Shown here: positions 1 through 8,764 of the stretch, piece after piece
Layout of the letters: each line of letters starts with the position of its first letter
Numbering within the stretch: position 1 is the first letter of the stretch
Source: JANELJ01 sp024511395
GTDB lineage: Bacteria > Pseudomonadota > Gammaproteobacteria > GRL18
Direction of reading: 5' to 3'
Assembly (NCBI GenBank): GCA_963681975.1
Contig: OY820613.1
Coordinates: forward strand, 2,356,001-2,420,000
Length of the DNA stretch: 64,000 bases
Translations under genes and position numbers: made by a program
The notes under the pieces: generated by a model
Databases searched by the model: none
The model's input: only the letters and a program-made list of their open reading frames with translations
Told to the model about the DNA's origin: nothing

Positions 1-110
1 GTCACTTGCCTGTTCCTTGTTCAAATTCATTTGATTTGGTCATTAAATGATCTGATCGAGAAACAGGCATTTAGTTCAATATTTTTTAGTTCTTATCCAG
101 AATTCAGGTT
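1..110 (-). mobile_element. IS982-type element, 5' end only (cut by window edge)
   Basis: Bases 1-110 match the upstream end of the complete IS982-type copy at 28060-29080 (its bases 28974-29080) almost exactly. Base 1 is the complement of the transposase GTG start codon, so the transposase lies left of the window. The terminal inverted repeat ends at 110 (CAGGTT on the plus strand). The insertion lies downstream of ibaG, where murA is often found in gammaproteobacteria, so the element may separate or replace that neighbour. Confidence 0.9.
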
Positions 111-229
111 AAACTAAATAAATCAGTTTTAGGGAGACAGGGCATCACGGTCTGTCTTTAAACCGAACAGCCCTGTTTTGAGAATAAGACAGGCTGGATA
201 ATGAGTAATTTCGGTAAGGGCAGTACCAG

Positions 230-484
230 TCAGCCAATTTGCAGTTTACTGGCGGTTGACCATTCTGCAGGAGTGTATGCCTTAATGGTTAAAGCATGAA
301 TACCACCGCTGGTGATCCGGGGATTAACTGTTGCATAAACCAGTTGTTGTTTTTTTACTGGTGTGAGGCCTTCGAACTGCTCTGAAACCACCAGAACATC
401 AAACATACTGCCATCACCGGTTACTTTAATTTCCTGGGTGTTCATACCCTTTTCGATAAGCGCTTTTACTTCATCTGTTGTCAT
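230..484 (-). CDS. ibaG: BolA-family protein IbaG
   Basis: This 84-residue protein is a BolA/IbaG family member. In other bacteria these proteins partner monothiol glutaredoxins in iron-sulfur cluster and acid-stress biology. It has the short alpha-beta BolA fold pattern: an N-terminal helix (DEVKALIEKG), a central VSEQFEGLTPVKKQQLVY segment matching the BolA motif, and a C-terminal GGIHALTIKAYTPAEW segment. Its place as the last gene after mlaFED-B is the usual gammaproteobacterial one (yrbA), which favours IbaG over BolA itself. The gap to mlaB is 71 bp. Downstream (111-229) there is no gene, only small inverted repeats before the IS982 end. Confidence 0.9.
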   Translation of the reverse strand: MTTDEVKALIEKGMNTQEIKVTGDGSMFDVLVVSEQFEGLTPVKKQQLVYATVNPRITSGGIHALTIKAYTPAEWSTASKLQIG

Positions 485-555
485 TATATTTCCTGTTTGC
501 CTTGCTTATACATGGTATATCAGGGCACTATTTGCTGCTGATTAATTGCACAGAG

Positions 556-879
556 TTATTTTCTTACCGTAAGAGGCAATATCTCATCCAGACCACTGAC
601 TCTGGCAATATCATACATTTGCTGTGGAATATTAATAAAATTTATCTTCCTGTTCTGCTGTTCTGCTTCCCTGAACCATTCCACCAGAATGGCCAAACCT
701 GAGCTATCAGAACGTTCCAGACCTGCCAGGTTAATATCCAGATCGGAATTATCATCCTTAAATAAAACAGTTTTATTTTTTTGCCACAATTCAGGCACAC
801 TCTGAAAACTCAGGTCGCCACTTAATTGATAGTGACCGAGTGCCGTTTTTTCAAGCCGTGCTATGGATTTTGTACTCAT
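556..879 (-). CDS. mlaB: STAS-domain protein MlaB
   Basis: This 107-residue protein has a single STAS domain. MlaB is the small cytoplasmic subunit that binds the MlaF ATPase and stabilises the MlaFEDB inner-membrane complex, which moves phospholipids to keep outer-membrane lipid asymmetry. The typical STAS core is present: DLDINLAGLERSDSSGLAIL, with the Ser-Ser-Gly loop at the start of the conserved helix. The ATG at 879 is 5 bp from the mlaD stop, consistent with tight co-transcription. There is no room for mlaC between mlaD and mlaB, where it lies in E. coli. Confidence 0.9.
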   Translation of the reverse strand: MSTKSIARLEKTALGHYQLSGDLSFQSVPELWQKNKTVLFKDDNSDLDINLAGLERSDSSGLAILVEWFREAEQQNRKINFINIPQQMYDIARVSGLDEILPLTVRK

Positions 880-884
880 AGGGC

Positions 885-1364
885 TTACTTTTCTTTTTTA
901 TCGTCTGAATTAGATTGATTGAACAGAAACTGGCTGATCAGTTTTTCCAGAACAATAGATGACTGTGTCAGACGAATTTCACTGTTTTCTTTCAGAAAAT
1001 CCGGAGCTCCACCGGGTTCAATACCCACATATTTTTCACCCAGCAGACCGGCTGTATAAATACCTGCAGACGAATCCACAGGAATTTCATTATATTTACC
1101 TTCAATATTCATATGTACAACAGCTTCAAAGGTTACCGGATCCACTTCTATCAGTTTCACTCTGCCCACCGTCACGCCGGCGATAGTCACTGCAGAACGT
1201 TCTTTAAGACCGCTGATATTATCAAAGTTGGCTTTTACCGTATACTGACTGCCGGAATGGAAAGTACTGACATTACTGACATTAACAGCTAATATCAGCA
1301 AGGCAGCAATACCCGCAGCTACAAAAATACCTACTGAAATTTCTATTGCTCTTGTCGTCGACAT
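885..1364 (-). CDS. mlaD: MCE-domain lipid transporter subunit MlaD
   Basis: This MCE-family protein is anchored by one N-terminal membrane helix (about residues 7-27). In the known complex a hexamer of MlaD forms the periplasmic lipid-binding ring on MlaFE. The MCE core is seen in VKANFDNISGLKERSAV, TIAGVTVGRV and AGLLGEKYVGIEPG. I chose the ATG at 1364 (MSTTRAIEIS), preceded by a purine-rich AGAAG. An upstream in-frame TTG at 1382 overlaps the mlaE stop and would add six unconserved residues. The resulting 159 residues are somewhat short of the roughly 180 in E. coli, with a charged Asp/Lys tail. It sits between mlaE and mlaB. Confidence 0.92.
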   Translation of the reverse strand: MSTTRAIEISVGIFVAAGIAALLILAVNVSNVSTFHSGSQYTVKANFDNISGLKERSAVTIAGVTVGRVKLIEVDPVTFEAVVHMNIEGKYNEIPVDSSAGIYTAGLLGEKYVGIEPGGAPDFLKENSEIRLTQSSIVLEKLISQFLFNQSNSDDKKEK

Positions 1365-1378
1365 ATCTTCTAATCCAT

Positions 1379-2155
1379 TCAATCTAACATTAAAGCGGTT
1401 AACAGGAAGTCCAGACCCAGTACAGTCAGGGCAGAATAAACTACTGTTCGAGTGGTTGCCCGACTGACGCCTTCAGAGGTTGGAATACAGGAATACCCTT
1501 CATAAACAGCGATCCAGGTGGTTACAATGCCAAAGGCAAAGCTTTTAATAACACCGTTAACAATATCATCGTTATAGTCTACCTTGGCCTGCATCTGCGA
1601 CCAGTAGGCACCACTGTCTACACCCAGCATATCCACGCCTACCAGGTAGCCGCCAAACACACCAACGGCACTGAACATGGCAACCAGTAAAGGCATACTG
1701 ATAATGCCTGCCAGCAGGCGAGGCGCTAGGATCCGGTTAACCGGGTTAACCGCCATCATTTCCAGACCGGATAATTGTTCGGTCGCCTTCATTAAACCAA
1801 TTTCTGCCATCAGGGCAGAGCCGGCACGCCCGGCATACAATAAAGCAGTAACCACTGGCCCAAGTTCCCTTACCAGTGACAGAGCAACGACCACACCCAG
1901 AGATTCTTCTGCTCCAAAATCAACCAAGGTATTATAACCCTGCAGCCCCAATACCATGCCTACGAAGAAGCCGGATACCAAGATAATCAGCATAGAGCGC
2001 ACACCCACGGAATACATTTGTGCAATGATTAGACCGGGACGCGGGATCAGGCTAGCAAACCCGATAACCGTCTGAATAAACAGTATCATTTCCCTGCCAA
2101 AACGGGCAAAAAAATCAATGGAACTTCTGCCAATTTTTGCAAACCAGTCAAACAT
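1379..2155 (-). CDS. mlaE: ABC transporter permease MlaE
   Basis: This 258-residue MlaE/permease protein is the membrane subunit of the Mla phospholipid transporter. It has an amphipathic N-terminus (FDWFAKIGRSSIDFFARFGR) followed by several hydrophobic membrane segments. The conserved family blocks GFFVGMVLGLQGYNTL, SLVRELGPVVTALLYAGRAG and ATEQLSGLEMMAVNP are all present, the last being the coupling region to the ATPase. Length and ends match the family. It lies 66 bp downstream of mlaF and just upstream of mlaD in one operon, and no lesion is visible. Confidence 0.95.
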   Translation of the reverse strand: MFDWFAKIGRSSIDFFARFGREMILFIQTVIGFASLIPRPGLIIAQMYSVGVRSMLIILVSGFFVGMVLGLQGYNTLVDFGAEESLGVVVALSLVRELGPVVTALLYAGRAGSALMAEIGLMKATEQLSGLEMMAVNPVNRILAPRLLAGIISMPLLVAMFSAVGVFGGYLVGVDMLGVDSGAYWSQMQAKVDYNDDIVNGVIKSFAFGIVTTWIAVYEGYSCIPTSEGVSRATTRTVVYSALTVLGLDFLLTALMLD

Positions 2156-2221
2156 ATCGATTATTCAGCTTTCCATATTAAATAAACAGTCAAAAATGAC
2201 AGTACAGGAGTCATAAGCGTA

Positions 2222-3028
2222 TTACTGGGCCAGTAAATCTTCTTTGTACGGCACCGCTTGGTAATGAAACGGTACCGGACCATCTGCCTCACCGTGTACA
2301 AACTGGTTAATCCAAGGAGAATCGGATTTATCTATCTCATCAGGACTGCCATGACCAACCACTTTCCCCTGGGATATAATATAAACCTTATCCGCAATCG
2401 CCATGGTTTCCTCAATATCATGGGATACAATAACACTGGTCAGACCCAGAGCTTTATTCATGGAGCGAATCAGTTGTACCAGAACCCCCATAGAGATAGG
2501 ATCCTGTCCGGTAAAGGGTTCATCATAAAGGATCATTTCCGGATCCAGGGCTATGGCCCGTGCCAATGCGGCCCGTCTTGCCATTCCACCGGATAACTCA
2601 CTGGGCATTAAATGACGGGCACCACGCAGACCAACGGCCTGTAATTTCATAATCACCAGATCGCGGATCATGACTTCCGGCAACTGGGTATGTTCTCTCA
2701 AGGGAAAAGCAATATTGTCATAAACACTCATATCCGTCAGCAATGCACCACTTTGAAACAGCATACCCATTTTTTTTCTGACTTCGTATAACTTGCGGGT
2801 TCTCATGGAAGGAATGTTTTCACCATGAAAATGAATAGTTCCCTGCTGGGGCTTGATCTGTCCACCGATCAGTTTCAGTAAGGTTGTTTTACCAGTACCA
2901 CTTGGGCCCATAATGGCTGTAATTTTCCCTCCGGGAATATCAATATCCACACCCGTAAAAATTTTGGAAGATCCACGGGCGAAATGTAGTCCTCGAATTT
3001 TGACCAGATTGTCTTCGTTGTCCGGCAT
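2222..3028 (-). CDS. mlaF: ABC transporter ATP-binding protein MlaF
   Basis: This 268-residue ATPase powers the Mla lipid transporter. Walker A is GPSGTGKTT, the ABC signature is LSGGMARRAALARA, Walker B is MILYDEP, and the switch histidine is in IVSHDIEET. The C-terminal tail carries the extended MlaF-type segment (about residues 235-268), which in homologues helps dimerisation. It is the first gene of the mlaF-mlaE-mlaD-mlaB-ibaG unit, and a possible promoter lies about 75 bp upstream. The gene is intact. Confidence 0.95.
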   Translation of the reverse strand: MPDNEDNLVKIRGLHFARGSSKIFTGVDIDIPGGKITAIMGPSGTGKTTLLKLIGGQIKPQQGTIHFHGENIPSMRTRKLYEVRKKMGMLFQSGALLTDMSVYDNIAFPLREHTQLPEVMIRDLVIMKLQAVGLRGARHLMPSELSGGMARRAALARAIALDPEMILYDEPFTGQDPISMGVLVQLIRSMNKALGLTSVIVSHDIEETMAIADKVYIISQGKVVGHGSPDEIDKSDSPWINQFVHGEADGPVPFHYQAVPYKEDLLAQ

Positions 3029-3102
3029 ATAAATAGAAAATCCGTAATTTTATGGCTAATGGTCTGTTAGGTGTGCTTGCTGTACAGGATAAACAACGAA
3101 AG

Positions 3103-3111
3103 AGTATAGCA
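3103..3111 (-). promoter_or_regulatory. Possible extended -10 promoter for the mla operon
   Basis: Reading the minus strand, TGC-TATACT gives an extended -10 element about 75 bp before the mlaF ATG. No strong -35 is seen at the expected spacing, which is tolerable for extended -10 promoters. This is inference from sequence only. Confidence 0.4.
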
Positions 3112-3616
3112 CAAACCAGCTTAAATTCGCTATACGACAAATTTTTATTACATTTTTTGATGAGGTTTTTTTACAAATTACTGCATAGGTTTGGACCTAC
3201 ACTCATTTAATTCAAATTCTAACAAATAGTGAATTGTTCTTCTTACAAAACTTTATATTTTTATCGCTATAATTTTCTCAACAGGTTAATTAACAACCTG
3301 TAAATTTTAACCTAAACTCATAGTTATGTCTTTAAGGATTTTATCATTGCGTTTCAATAGATTACCCATCAGGATGTAACTCCATAATTAGATTCTACAC
3401 CAAACTGATAAAGTCCAGTAGACTTATCTCGTTTAGGATGAGCTCTGCCAGCCTTTTCTTTCAGGAAAAAATATGTTCTTTCAAGCACATCCGTTAATTG
3501 TTTTCGTTTATGGTTAACAATGGATTCCAATAATGAATACCACCAGTAAACGGTTGTTTTGGAGACCGTCAACATTGACATCGCCATTTGGCAAAATTGT
3601 TCTATGCTACTACATA

Positions 3617-5114
3617 GTTCAACCTGAATAATACCGTTTTAAGCCTGACATCAAGCCAGGTTTAAAGCAGCTGATTGCCCCGGTTTGATAAAAGACCCCA
3701 TCAAACCGGAAATAATTTTGAGCCACAAAAGCCGGAGCTTATTGAGGATCTTTCTTAAGTTATGTCCAGCGGCTACCATAACCACATTAATGGCATCACC
3801 GACTGCACCTTTGAGGTAGCAGCGGTCTAAACGGCCATCGTTTTTCATATGACCAATTTCAGGCTCAATCGCACTGCGCCGTTTTAATGCCTTTTTAATA
3901 CTTCGGGTAACGCCTCGCTTCTGACCTGAGATAAAAACTTTAGTGTCTTTTACTTCATGTCCACGATAACCCCGGTCAACAAAACAGTGTTCCGGTTGTA
4001 CGGCTGTAAACTGTTTTATCTGTTCCAGTTGTGGCAGCAAGGTATGTCCATCATAAGGATTGCCCGGACAACTTTGAGCACCAATAACAAAGCCTTCCTT
4101 GTTAGTTACCGCGATACTGGTTTTAACTCCAAATTCATAAGGCTTATGAGCTTTGCCTTTACTGATACACTCGACTTCCGGTGCATGTAAACTGTAAAGC
4201 TTGTTTTTACTGTGCTGCTCCTGCTCAATCAGTTTCTGAGCCTGTTTTAGAGCTACTTCAAACAGAGACTGAATATCAACAGAATAGTTGGGCAGTTGTC
4301 GTTCAATATCCCGTTTAACACGACCTAAACGGGATTTCAGTTTATTGTTCATTTTCTTCATGCGTTTAAACTGTTTTGCATGTGCATAACGACTGGCCAT
4401 TAGTACATATTGCGGCCCAACCCGATTATAGTTCTGACGCAGTTTAATACCGTGCTCTTTGGACAGTTTAACCAGGTTTTCTCTGGCTTTGTTCAGGAGC
4501 TTTGAATCGGTTGGAAAAGCGATGTTCTTTTCCTGTACGGTAGTATCTACCGTGACTTTCTTTAAACTGCCGGGCTTTATGGTTTTACTCTTTAGTCCGG
4601 CTTTAATGGTTTCAATCAGTAATTTTTCACTGCCTGATTTACCCAGCCGGTTACGCCATTTGGTCATGGTCACAGGGTGTATAGGCATTTTATGCTGAAA
4701 GTATTCTTCACCACAGAAATACTGCCAGTACGGATTTTCTGTCCAGCCTTTTACTACCTGTTCATCCGATAAATCATGCAGGTGTTTCAGGTAATGCAAT
4801 CCTGCAATCAATCGAGTGCGTATGGCAGGAGCACCTTTAGTGGATACAAACAGAGCGCCCCATTCTTTATCAGGACTTTCCCAATCTATGTGTTTTGATA
4901 ACTTAATCAACTCATGGTTTATGTCCAGCATGTTTTCAGGGCGCATCCTGAACAGGTCTTCCTGAGGTATTTTTGGCTGTTTCTCTGGCTTCATTCTGGT
5001 CTGGAAATTTGCAAGGTAATAAGGCTTATTTTACCAAAAACCTGCAAATTTAACACCCATAATCAAGAAATATTTCTTTATAAATCAATGCACTATGTTT
5101 TATTCAGGGCAGAC
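3617..5114 (-). mobile_element. IS5-family element, copy A (complete, 1498 bp)
   Basis: The ends carry imperfect inverted repeats: GTTCAACCTGAATAA at 3617, and the complement of GTCTGCCCTGAATAA ending at 5114. A perfect 6-bp target duplication TACATA flanks it (3611-3616 and 5115-5120). All five full copies in this window have exactly the same length. Copy A is inserted into the IS4 relic, so it is the younger of the two. Confidence 0.95.
3651..4994 (-). CDS. IS5-family transposase (copy A)
   Basis: This is a 447-residue DDE transposase with an N-terminal DUF772-type domain (MPIHPVTMTKWRNRLG region, residues about 30-130). The first catalytic Asp is in KKVTVDTTVQEKNI, the second in CFVDRGYRGHEV, and the Glu in RRSAIEPEIGHMKND. 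The open frame is complete and looks functional. It belongs to the subtype starting MKPEKQ, shared with copy C, whereas copies B, D and F start MKPKKQ. A very AT-rich leader between the right end and the ATG contains an internal repeat around TTGCAAATTT that may bind transposase or form the promoter. Confidence 0.93.
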   Translation of the reverse strand: MKPEKQPKIPQEDLFRMRPENMLDINHELIKLSKHIDWESPDKEWGALFVSTKGAPAIRTRLIAGLHYLKHLHDLSDEQVVKGWTENPYWQYFCGEEYFQHKMPIHPVTMTKWRNRLGKSGSEKLLIETIKAGLKSKTIKPGSLKKVTVDTTVQEKNIAFPTDSKLLNKARENLVKLSKEHGIKLRQNYNRVGPQYVLMASRYAHAKQFKRMKKMNNKLKSRLGRVKRDIERQLPNYSVDIQSLFEVALKQAQKLIEQEQHSKNKLYSLHAPEVECISKGKAHKPYEFGVKTSIAVTNKEGFVIGAQSCPGNPYDGHTLLPQLEQIKQFTAVQPEHCFVDRGYRGHEVKDTKVFISGQKRGVTRSIKKALKRRSAIEPEIGHMKNDGRLDRCYLKGAVGDAINVVMVAAGHNLRKILNKLRLLWLKIISGLMGSFIKPGQSAALNLA

Positions 5115-6063
5115 TACATATAAATCGTTTCAGAATCGTCGCGATTAAACTGCTCCAAACCAAAGCTTCCATCAATGTGCAATTAATTGTCGTTTTGGCA
5201 GAGATTTTACCAAATCAGACAATGGTTTAGTTCTTTTGCTAACGACTTGCCCATCTTCTCTGGTGGCCCGGTGAAACGCTATCCTGGAAAGTCTCATTGC
5301 CCGTAAAATATAATACCCTCCATGGTCATCTGTTTCATTAATCAGTTGACCTGATATAGTAGCCACGGTCACCTGATAATAACTGATTTTCCAGTTCATG
5401 AACGTCTGGTAACTCTGCTCGTTCTGAAAAACTATCCGGTGTCAGTGTGCTTTTTTCTATGCCTCCGGTTTTTAAGTCGTAGGTGACATGCAATTCCACG
5501 GCTGCCGGACTAATTGCTGTAAATCGCCCGGGATAATTCTTTTTCAGTGCCTTATGGATAGCAAATGAACTGCCATCCCGGATAAGTAATTTATCAAAAC
5601 TGGCCAGAACAGGATGATTACATTTCAGTTTTGTATTTACCCGGTGGTTAAAAACTTTATCTGCAATATCTCTCATCAATTGCGCAAATTCAGGTTTTGC
5701 TAATTGATTATGAAAGGGCTTATAACGGACATTTTTATTCGTCAACTGGTTAAAGTAACGATGAATTTCCGAAAAATGCCTTGTCTCTTTATCACCCATA
5801 GCCGTAATCATACTCACTATAAGCTGAAAAGGGGTTATCTGTCTTAATCGTTGGGAAAAACCTATGTTTTTGCCCGGTTTATTAAGTTTCTTTTCACTCA
5901 ATACGACTTTTAGTTTTTTTGATAATGTGGTTCTTTTCATTTGAACCCTTTTTGTTGATAAATAATTGCCTGAATAACAACTATTTGATCATCAAATTGG
6001 CTTCATTTCAACTCCTAAAGATCATATCTATGAACCTAAAATCATTTATTTAAGGATAAGACA

Positions 6064-6245
6064 ATGAAAAAAATGATATATGGATTTAACCTGATGGCTT
6101 TAATATTTGCATTAGCCTTTTCATCTACTGTGTCAGCTCAGGGGCAGTTAATATCAATACGGCAGATGCACAGACCATTGCAGACAGTCTTAAAGGCATT
6201 GGAGCTAAAACATTAGAAAAAAATAAAGAGGATATTCAATTTTAA
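6064..6245 (+). pseudogene. comEA: ComEA-like helix-hairpin-helix protein, frameshifted and internally deleted
   Basis: The ATG at 6064 opens a signal peptide (MKKMIYGFNLMALIFALA...VSA). The mature part then continues in another frame as VNINTADAQTIADSLKGIGAK, the hallmark start of ComEA-type DNA-binding HhH proteins used in DNA uptake. The shift lies at a GGGG run near 6141-6146, where one extra G would restore the frame. After the first GIGAK the sequence jumps straight to TLEKNKEDIQF, the normal C-terminus. The roughly 25-30 residues that usually separate the two GIGxK hairpins are missing, as if deleted between the two repeats. I infer a dead gene. Confidence 0.75.
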
Positions 6246-6251
6246 TTTTTT

Positions 6252-6434
6252 CAGGAGCGTTATCTTTGCAAGGATGCAACTTTTAATTTTAACTATTTTA
6301 CAAGGACGAGATATGTTTTTCCCCAATACAATTCACCATACCTATCAGGTAAAAGAATTAACACTGAACCAGGTTTTCCAACAGGTACACTTACAAAAAA
6401 GAAGGAAAAACCGATTGAAAAAAAAGATTTATAA
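6252..6434 (+). pseudogene. Orphan C-terminal coding fragment, unrecognised
   Basis: A 60-codon open stretch without a start codon reads QERYLCKDATFNFNYF and ends IEKKDL at the stop 6432-6434. Its composition (aromatics, Asn, Pro-Gly turns, then a Lys/Glu tail) looks more like real protein than the overlapping frame at 6274-6483. It follows the comEA stop in the same frame but does not resemble ComEA. I do not recognise the family. It is probably the remains of a gene whose 5' part was deleted, and a terminator follows at 6507. Confidence 0.35.
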
Positions 6435-6506
6435 AATGATCTCTGGTAAACAGGCATATACAAATAAAGTGCATAACGTATAATATTTATCTTATACCTG
6501 AAACCC

Positions 6507-6553
6507 AACCCTTTTCGTCTTTCTATTAAAACCAGAAGACAAAAGGGTTTTTT
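6507..6553 (+). terminator. Rho-independent terminator
   Basis: A long stem pairs AACCCTTTTCGTCTT (6507-6521) with AAGACAAAAGGGTT (6536-6549) around a loop of about 14 nt, followed by TTTT. It would end transcripts from the comEA/orphan-fragment side before the RAYT gene. Confidence 0.75.
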
Positions 6554-6648
6554 ATTTAGGACAGCCATAATTTGCCAGACATTGATTATCGCACGCTATT
6601 CATATAAAATATTTGTATCTTGCATAAACATGAAATGGAGCTTCCTGT

Positions 6649-7599
6649 ATGCCAAAAGCCAGATACCAACAAATTAGCTTATCTGATACCCCTTACTACT
6701 ACTGTATATCCCGTTGTGTCAGGCGGGCTTTTTTATGTGGACAGGACACTTTTTCCGGAAAAAATTATGAGCACCGTAAAACATGGATAAGTGAGCGTTT
6801 AAGCCAGTTAAGCAAGATTTTTTCAATTAATATCTATGCTTATGCCATTATGGACAACCACTTACATACCGTTTTATGTGTTAGACCAGATAAAACTGAA
6901 CAATGGAACGAAAGTCATATTGTAGAACGCTGGTCACAATTATTTAAAATTCCCATATTAATCGAACGATATATTTATGGCCAATGTCATTCCGATGCAG
7001 AAAAACTCAAAGCACAGGAAGTCATTAAAACCTGGAAATCTCGCTTAATGGATATAAGCTGGTTTATGCGCTGCCTGAATGAATATATTGCCCGTAAAGC
7101 TAATGCAGAAGACAGCTGCACTGGGCTTTTCTGGGAAGGCCGCTTTAAAACACAGGCACTGTTAAATGAACAAGCCCTGCTGGCCTGTATGGTTTATGTT
7201 GATCTTAACCCTGTCAGAGCAGGTATCAGCGACTCTCTTCAAAAATCAGAGCACACTTCTGTCAAGCAGCGAATTGACTCTCTCACTCAAAAACAACATG
7301 AAAAAACTATTCCCCTGACACCATTTATTGCCAGTTCACAGAAAAAATCTGGTATTCCTTTTGATCTAAAAGATTATATTGAACTAACAAACTGGACTGG
7401 CCGAATAGTCAGGAATGATAAAAAAGGTTCTATCTCCCCCAATACACCAAAAATTCTGGAACAGATAAAACTGGATGAGCAAACTTGGAACGATACCGTA
7501 CACGGATTCTCCAGCCAGTTTTATTCCGTTATTGGAGCAGAAAATCAAATTGAAAAATTCTGTAAAAAAACACGGAAACAAGTGGATAAAAGGTATTAA
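6649..7599 (+). CDS. RAYT-like / IS200-type HUH (Y1) transposase
   Basis: This 316-residue protein of the transposase_17 (Y1) superfamily begins ARYQQISLSDTPYYYCISRCVRRAFLCG. The metal-binding HUH motif is MDNHLHTVL (His-x-His). A region typical of REP-associated tyrosine transposases follows (LNEYIARKANAEDS, GLFWEGRFK, VYVDLNPVRAGI), where the nucleophilic Tyr is expected in the LNEYIARKAN helix. The C-terminus is about 100 residues longer than compact RAYTs. No IS ends flank it, as expected for domesticated single-copy RAYTs. REP-like palindromes at 14362 and 59941 could be its substrates, though this is inference only. Confidence 0.85.
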   Translation: MPKARYQQISLSDTPYYYCISRCVRRAFLCGQDTFSGKNYEHRKTWISERLSQLSKIFSINIYAYAIMDNHLHTVLCVRPDKTEQWNESHIVERWSQLFKIPILIERYIYGQCHSDAEKLKAQEVIKTWKSRLMDISWFMRCLNEYIARKANAEDSCTGLFWEGRFKTQALLNEQALLACMVYVDLNPVRAGISDSLQKSEHTSVKQRIDSLTQKQHEKTIPLTPFIASSQKKSGIPFDLKDYIELTNWTGRIVRNDKKGSISPNTPKILEQIKLDEQTWNDTVHGFSSQFYSVIGAENQIEKFCKKTRKQVDKRY

Positions 7600-7766
7600 C
7601 TACTGCAGAAAATTATTTAAAAATAAACTTTATCTTATTCCAGTATAAGATTATCAATATACATTCCCATTATCAGAAGGCCAAAACTCATCATAACCGT
7701 AGAAATCATAAGTGTATTAAAAAGAGAACTTTCTTAATAAACGCCCTAAGTCTATGATATTTAAAA

Positions 7767-7887
7767 ATGAAAATATCTAGTCTGAAAAATATTTTAAAAA
7801 CACTTAATGACAATAAGATCCGATATCTGATTGTTGGAGGTATTGCAGTTAATATCCACGGTTATCAACGAATGACACATGATCTGG
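7767..7887 (+). pseudogene. Nucleotidyltransferase-fold gene, truncated by IS3
   Basis: The ATG at 7767 starts MKISSLKNILKTLNDNK and continues IRYLIVGGIAVNIHGYQR. The IVGGIAVNIHG block and the following MTHDL (start of the DxD site) are typical of AbiEii/DUF6036-type nucleotidyltransferases, often toxin-antitoxin or defence components. The IS3 element cuts it after 40 codons and the rest is absent on the other side, where a group II intron begins. Confidence 0.7.
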
Positions 7888-7895
7888 TGTACTGG

Positions 7896-8705
7896 TCAAG
7901 TCCAACCGGACATTTTTTTTAGAGAATTTTCATAGTTAATTGGTGACTGATCACCATTTGCTGAATGTAGCCTTTCCAGGTTGTAATACCTCATGTAAAC
8001 TGCAACATCTTTCTTCATATGCTCACGAGTTGGCTGAGCAATTTTGAATATCCAATCATGCTTAAGACTACCAAAAAAACGTTCAACCACAGCATTATCC
8101 CAACAAGCGCCTACATCCCCCATGCTGGCCCGTATTCCATAATGACTCAGTAACTTTCTATATCGCTTACTGGTGTACTGTGAACCTCGATCACTATGAA
8201 AAACAAGCCCAAAAGGCGGCTGTCTTATGTTATAGGCCATTACCATTGCTTTACATATTAAGTCTGTCGTCATGCGTTTACTGATAGACCAGCCAGCAAT
8301 ACGACGTGAGTATAAATCCATTACAATAGCTAAATACATCCAACCTTCACCGGTTTTTAAATACGTAATGTCTCCGGCCCAAACCTGAGTAGGAGCAACA
8401 GGATTAAAATTCTGATTGAGTAAATTCTCCGCTACATTATCATTATGGTTTCTTTTAGTGGTTACTTTGTATGCAATACGTTGAGTAACTTTTAAATTCA
8501 ATGTTTTCATCAGATTACGTACTTTATAACGACCAATTTCAATGCCTTCTTCACGTAATTTCTTCATCATTTCACGGCTGCCTAAGCTATTACGGCTTTG
8601 CTTAAAGAGCGCTTTCATACGACGATGCAGGTGCAGTGTTTCTGCTGTAATCAACTGACCTGGTCGTTTCTTCCAGGCATAGTAAGCTGATGTGCTGACC
8701 CGCAT
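7896..8705 (-). CDS. IS3-family transposase OrfB (integrase core)
   Basis: This is the 269-residue catalytic half of the IS3 transposase. The DDE triad is visible: Asp in WAGDITYLKTGEG, Asp in VFHSDRGSQYTS, and Glu in AVVERFFGSLKHDW. The N-terminal HTH_21-like region (STSAYYAWKKRP, SLGSREMMKKLREEG) is typical. The frame remains open upstream of the ATG at 8705 into the end of orfA, so the active OrfAB protein is expected from -1 frameshifting, with a slip site at 8798-8804. No lesion is seen, so the element may be mobile. Confidence 0.92.
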   Translation of the reverse strand: MRVSTSAYYAWKKRPGQLITAETLHLHRRMKALFKQSRNSLGSREMMKKLREEGIEIGRYKVRNLMKTLNLKVTQRIAYKVTTKRNHNDNVAENLLNQNFNPVAPTQVWAGDITYLKTGEGWMYLAIVMDLYSRRIAGWSISKRMTTDLICKAMVMAYNIRQPPFGLVFHSDRGSQYTSKRYRKLLSHYGIRASMGDVGACWDNAVVERFFGSLKHDWIFKIAQPTREHMKKDVAVYMRYYNLERLHSANGDQSPINYENSLKKMSGWT

Positions 8706-8764
8706 TACCCGGCATAAAACAGTTACCGGATAATGTGATGATTCGTCTCTTATGAAATCAAATT

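Larger units (their letters stand above)
3369..5940 (-). pseudogene. IS4-family transposase, shattered and split by an IS5 copy
   Basis: The pieces of one IS4-type DDE transposase lie in order on the minus strand. The N-terminal 200 residues are at 5940-5338 and include the first Asp region (LIRDGSSF) and a GDRGYY block. After a frameshift near 5350-5390, 5399-5172 continues (INETDDHGGYYILR to KSLPKRQ). After an internal deletion a further segment (EALVWSSLIATILKRFI) runs to the IS5 insertion at 5114/3617. It resumes without loss on the far side (IEQFCQMAMSMLTV) and ends at 3369 with RAHPKRDKSTGLYQFG, a C-terminus typical of IS4. It is therefore dead three ways: frameshift, internal deletion and insertion. 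I could not define the outer ends of the element. Confidence 0.8.

Noticed and set aside
1364..1382. TTG start for mlaD at 1382
   Set aside because: It would overlap the mlaE stop and add six residues not seen in the family; the ATG at 1364 has better context.
4459..4698. Recurrent 79-codon antisense frame inside every IS5 transposase
   Set aside because: Present in all copies as a shadow of the conserved catalytic frame; no independent signal.
6274..6483. 69-codon frame MQLLILTILQGRDMFF...
   Set aside because: It overlaps a more protein-like frame (6252-6434), is rich in Lys/Arg from A-runs, and has no plausible ribosome site.
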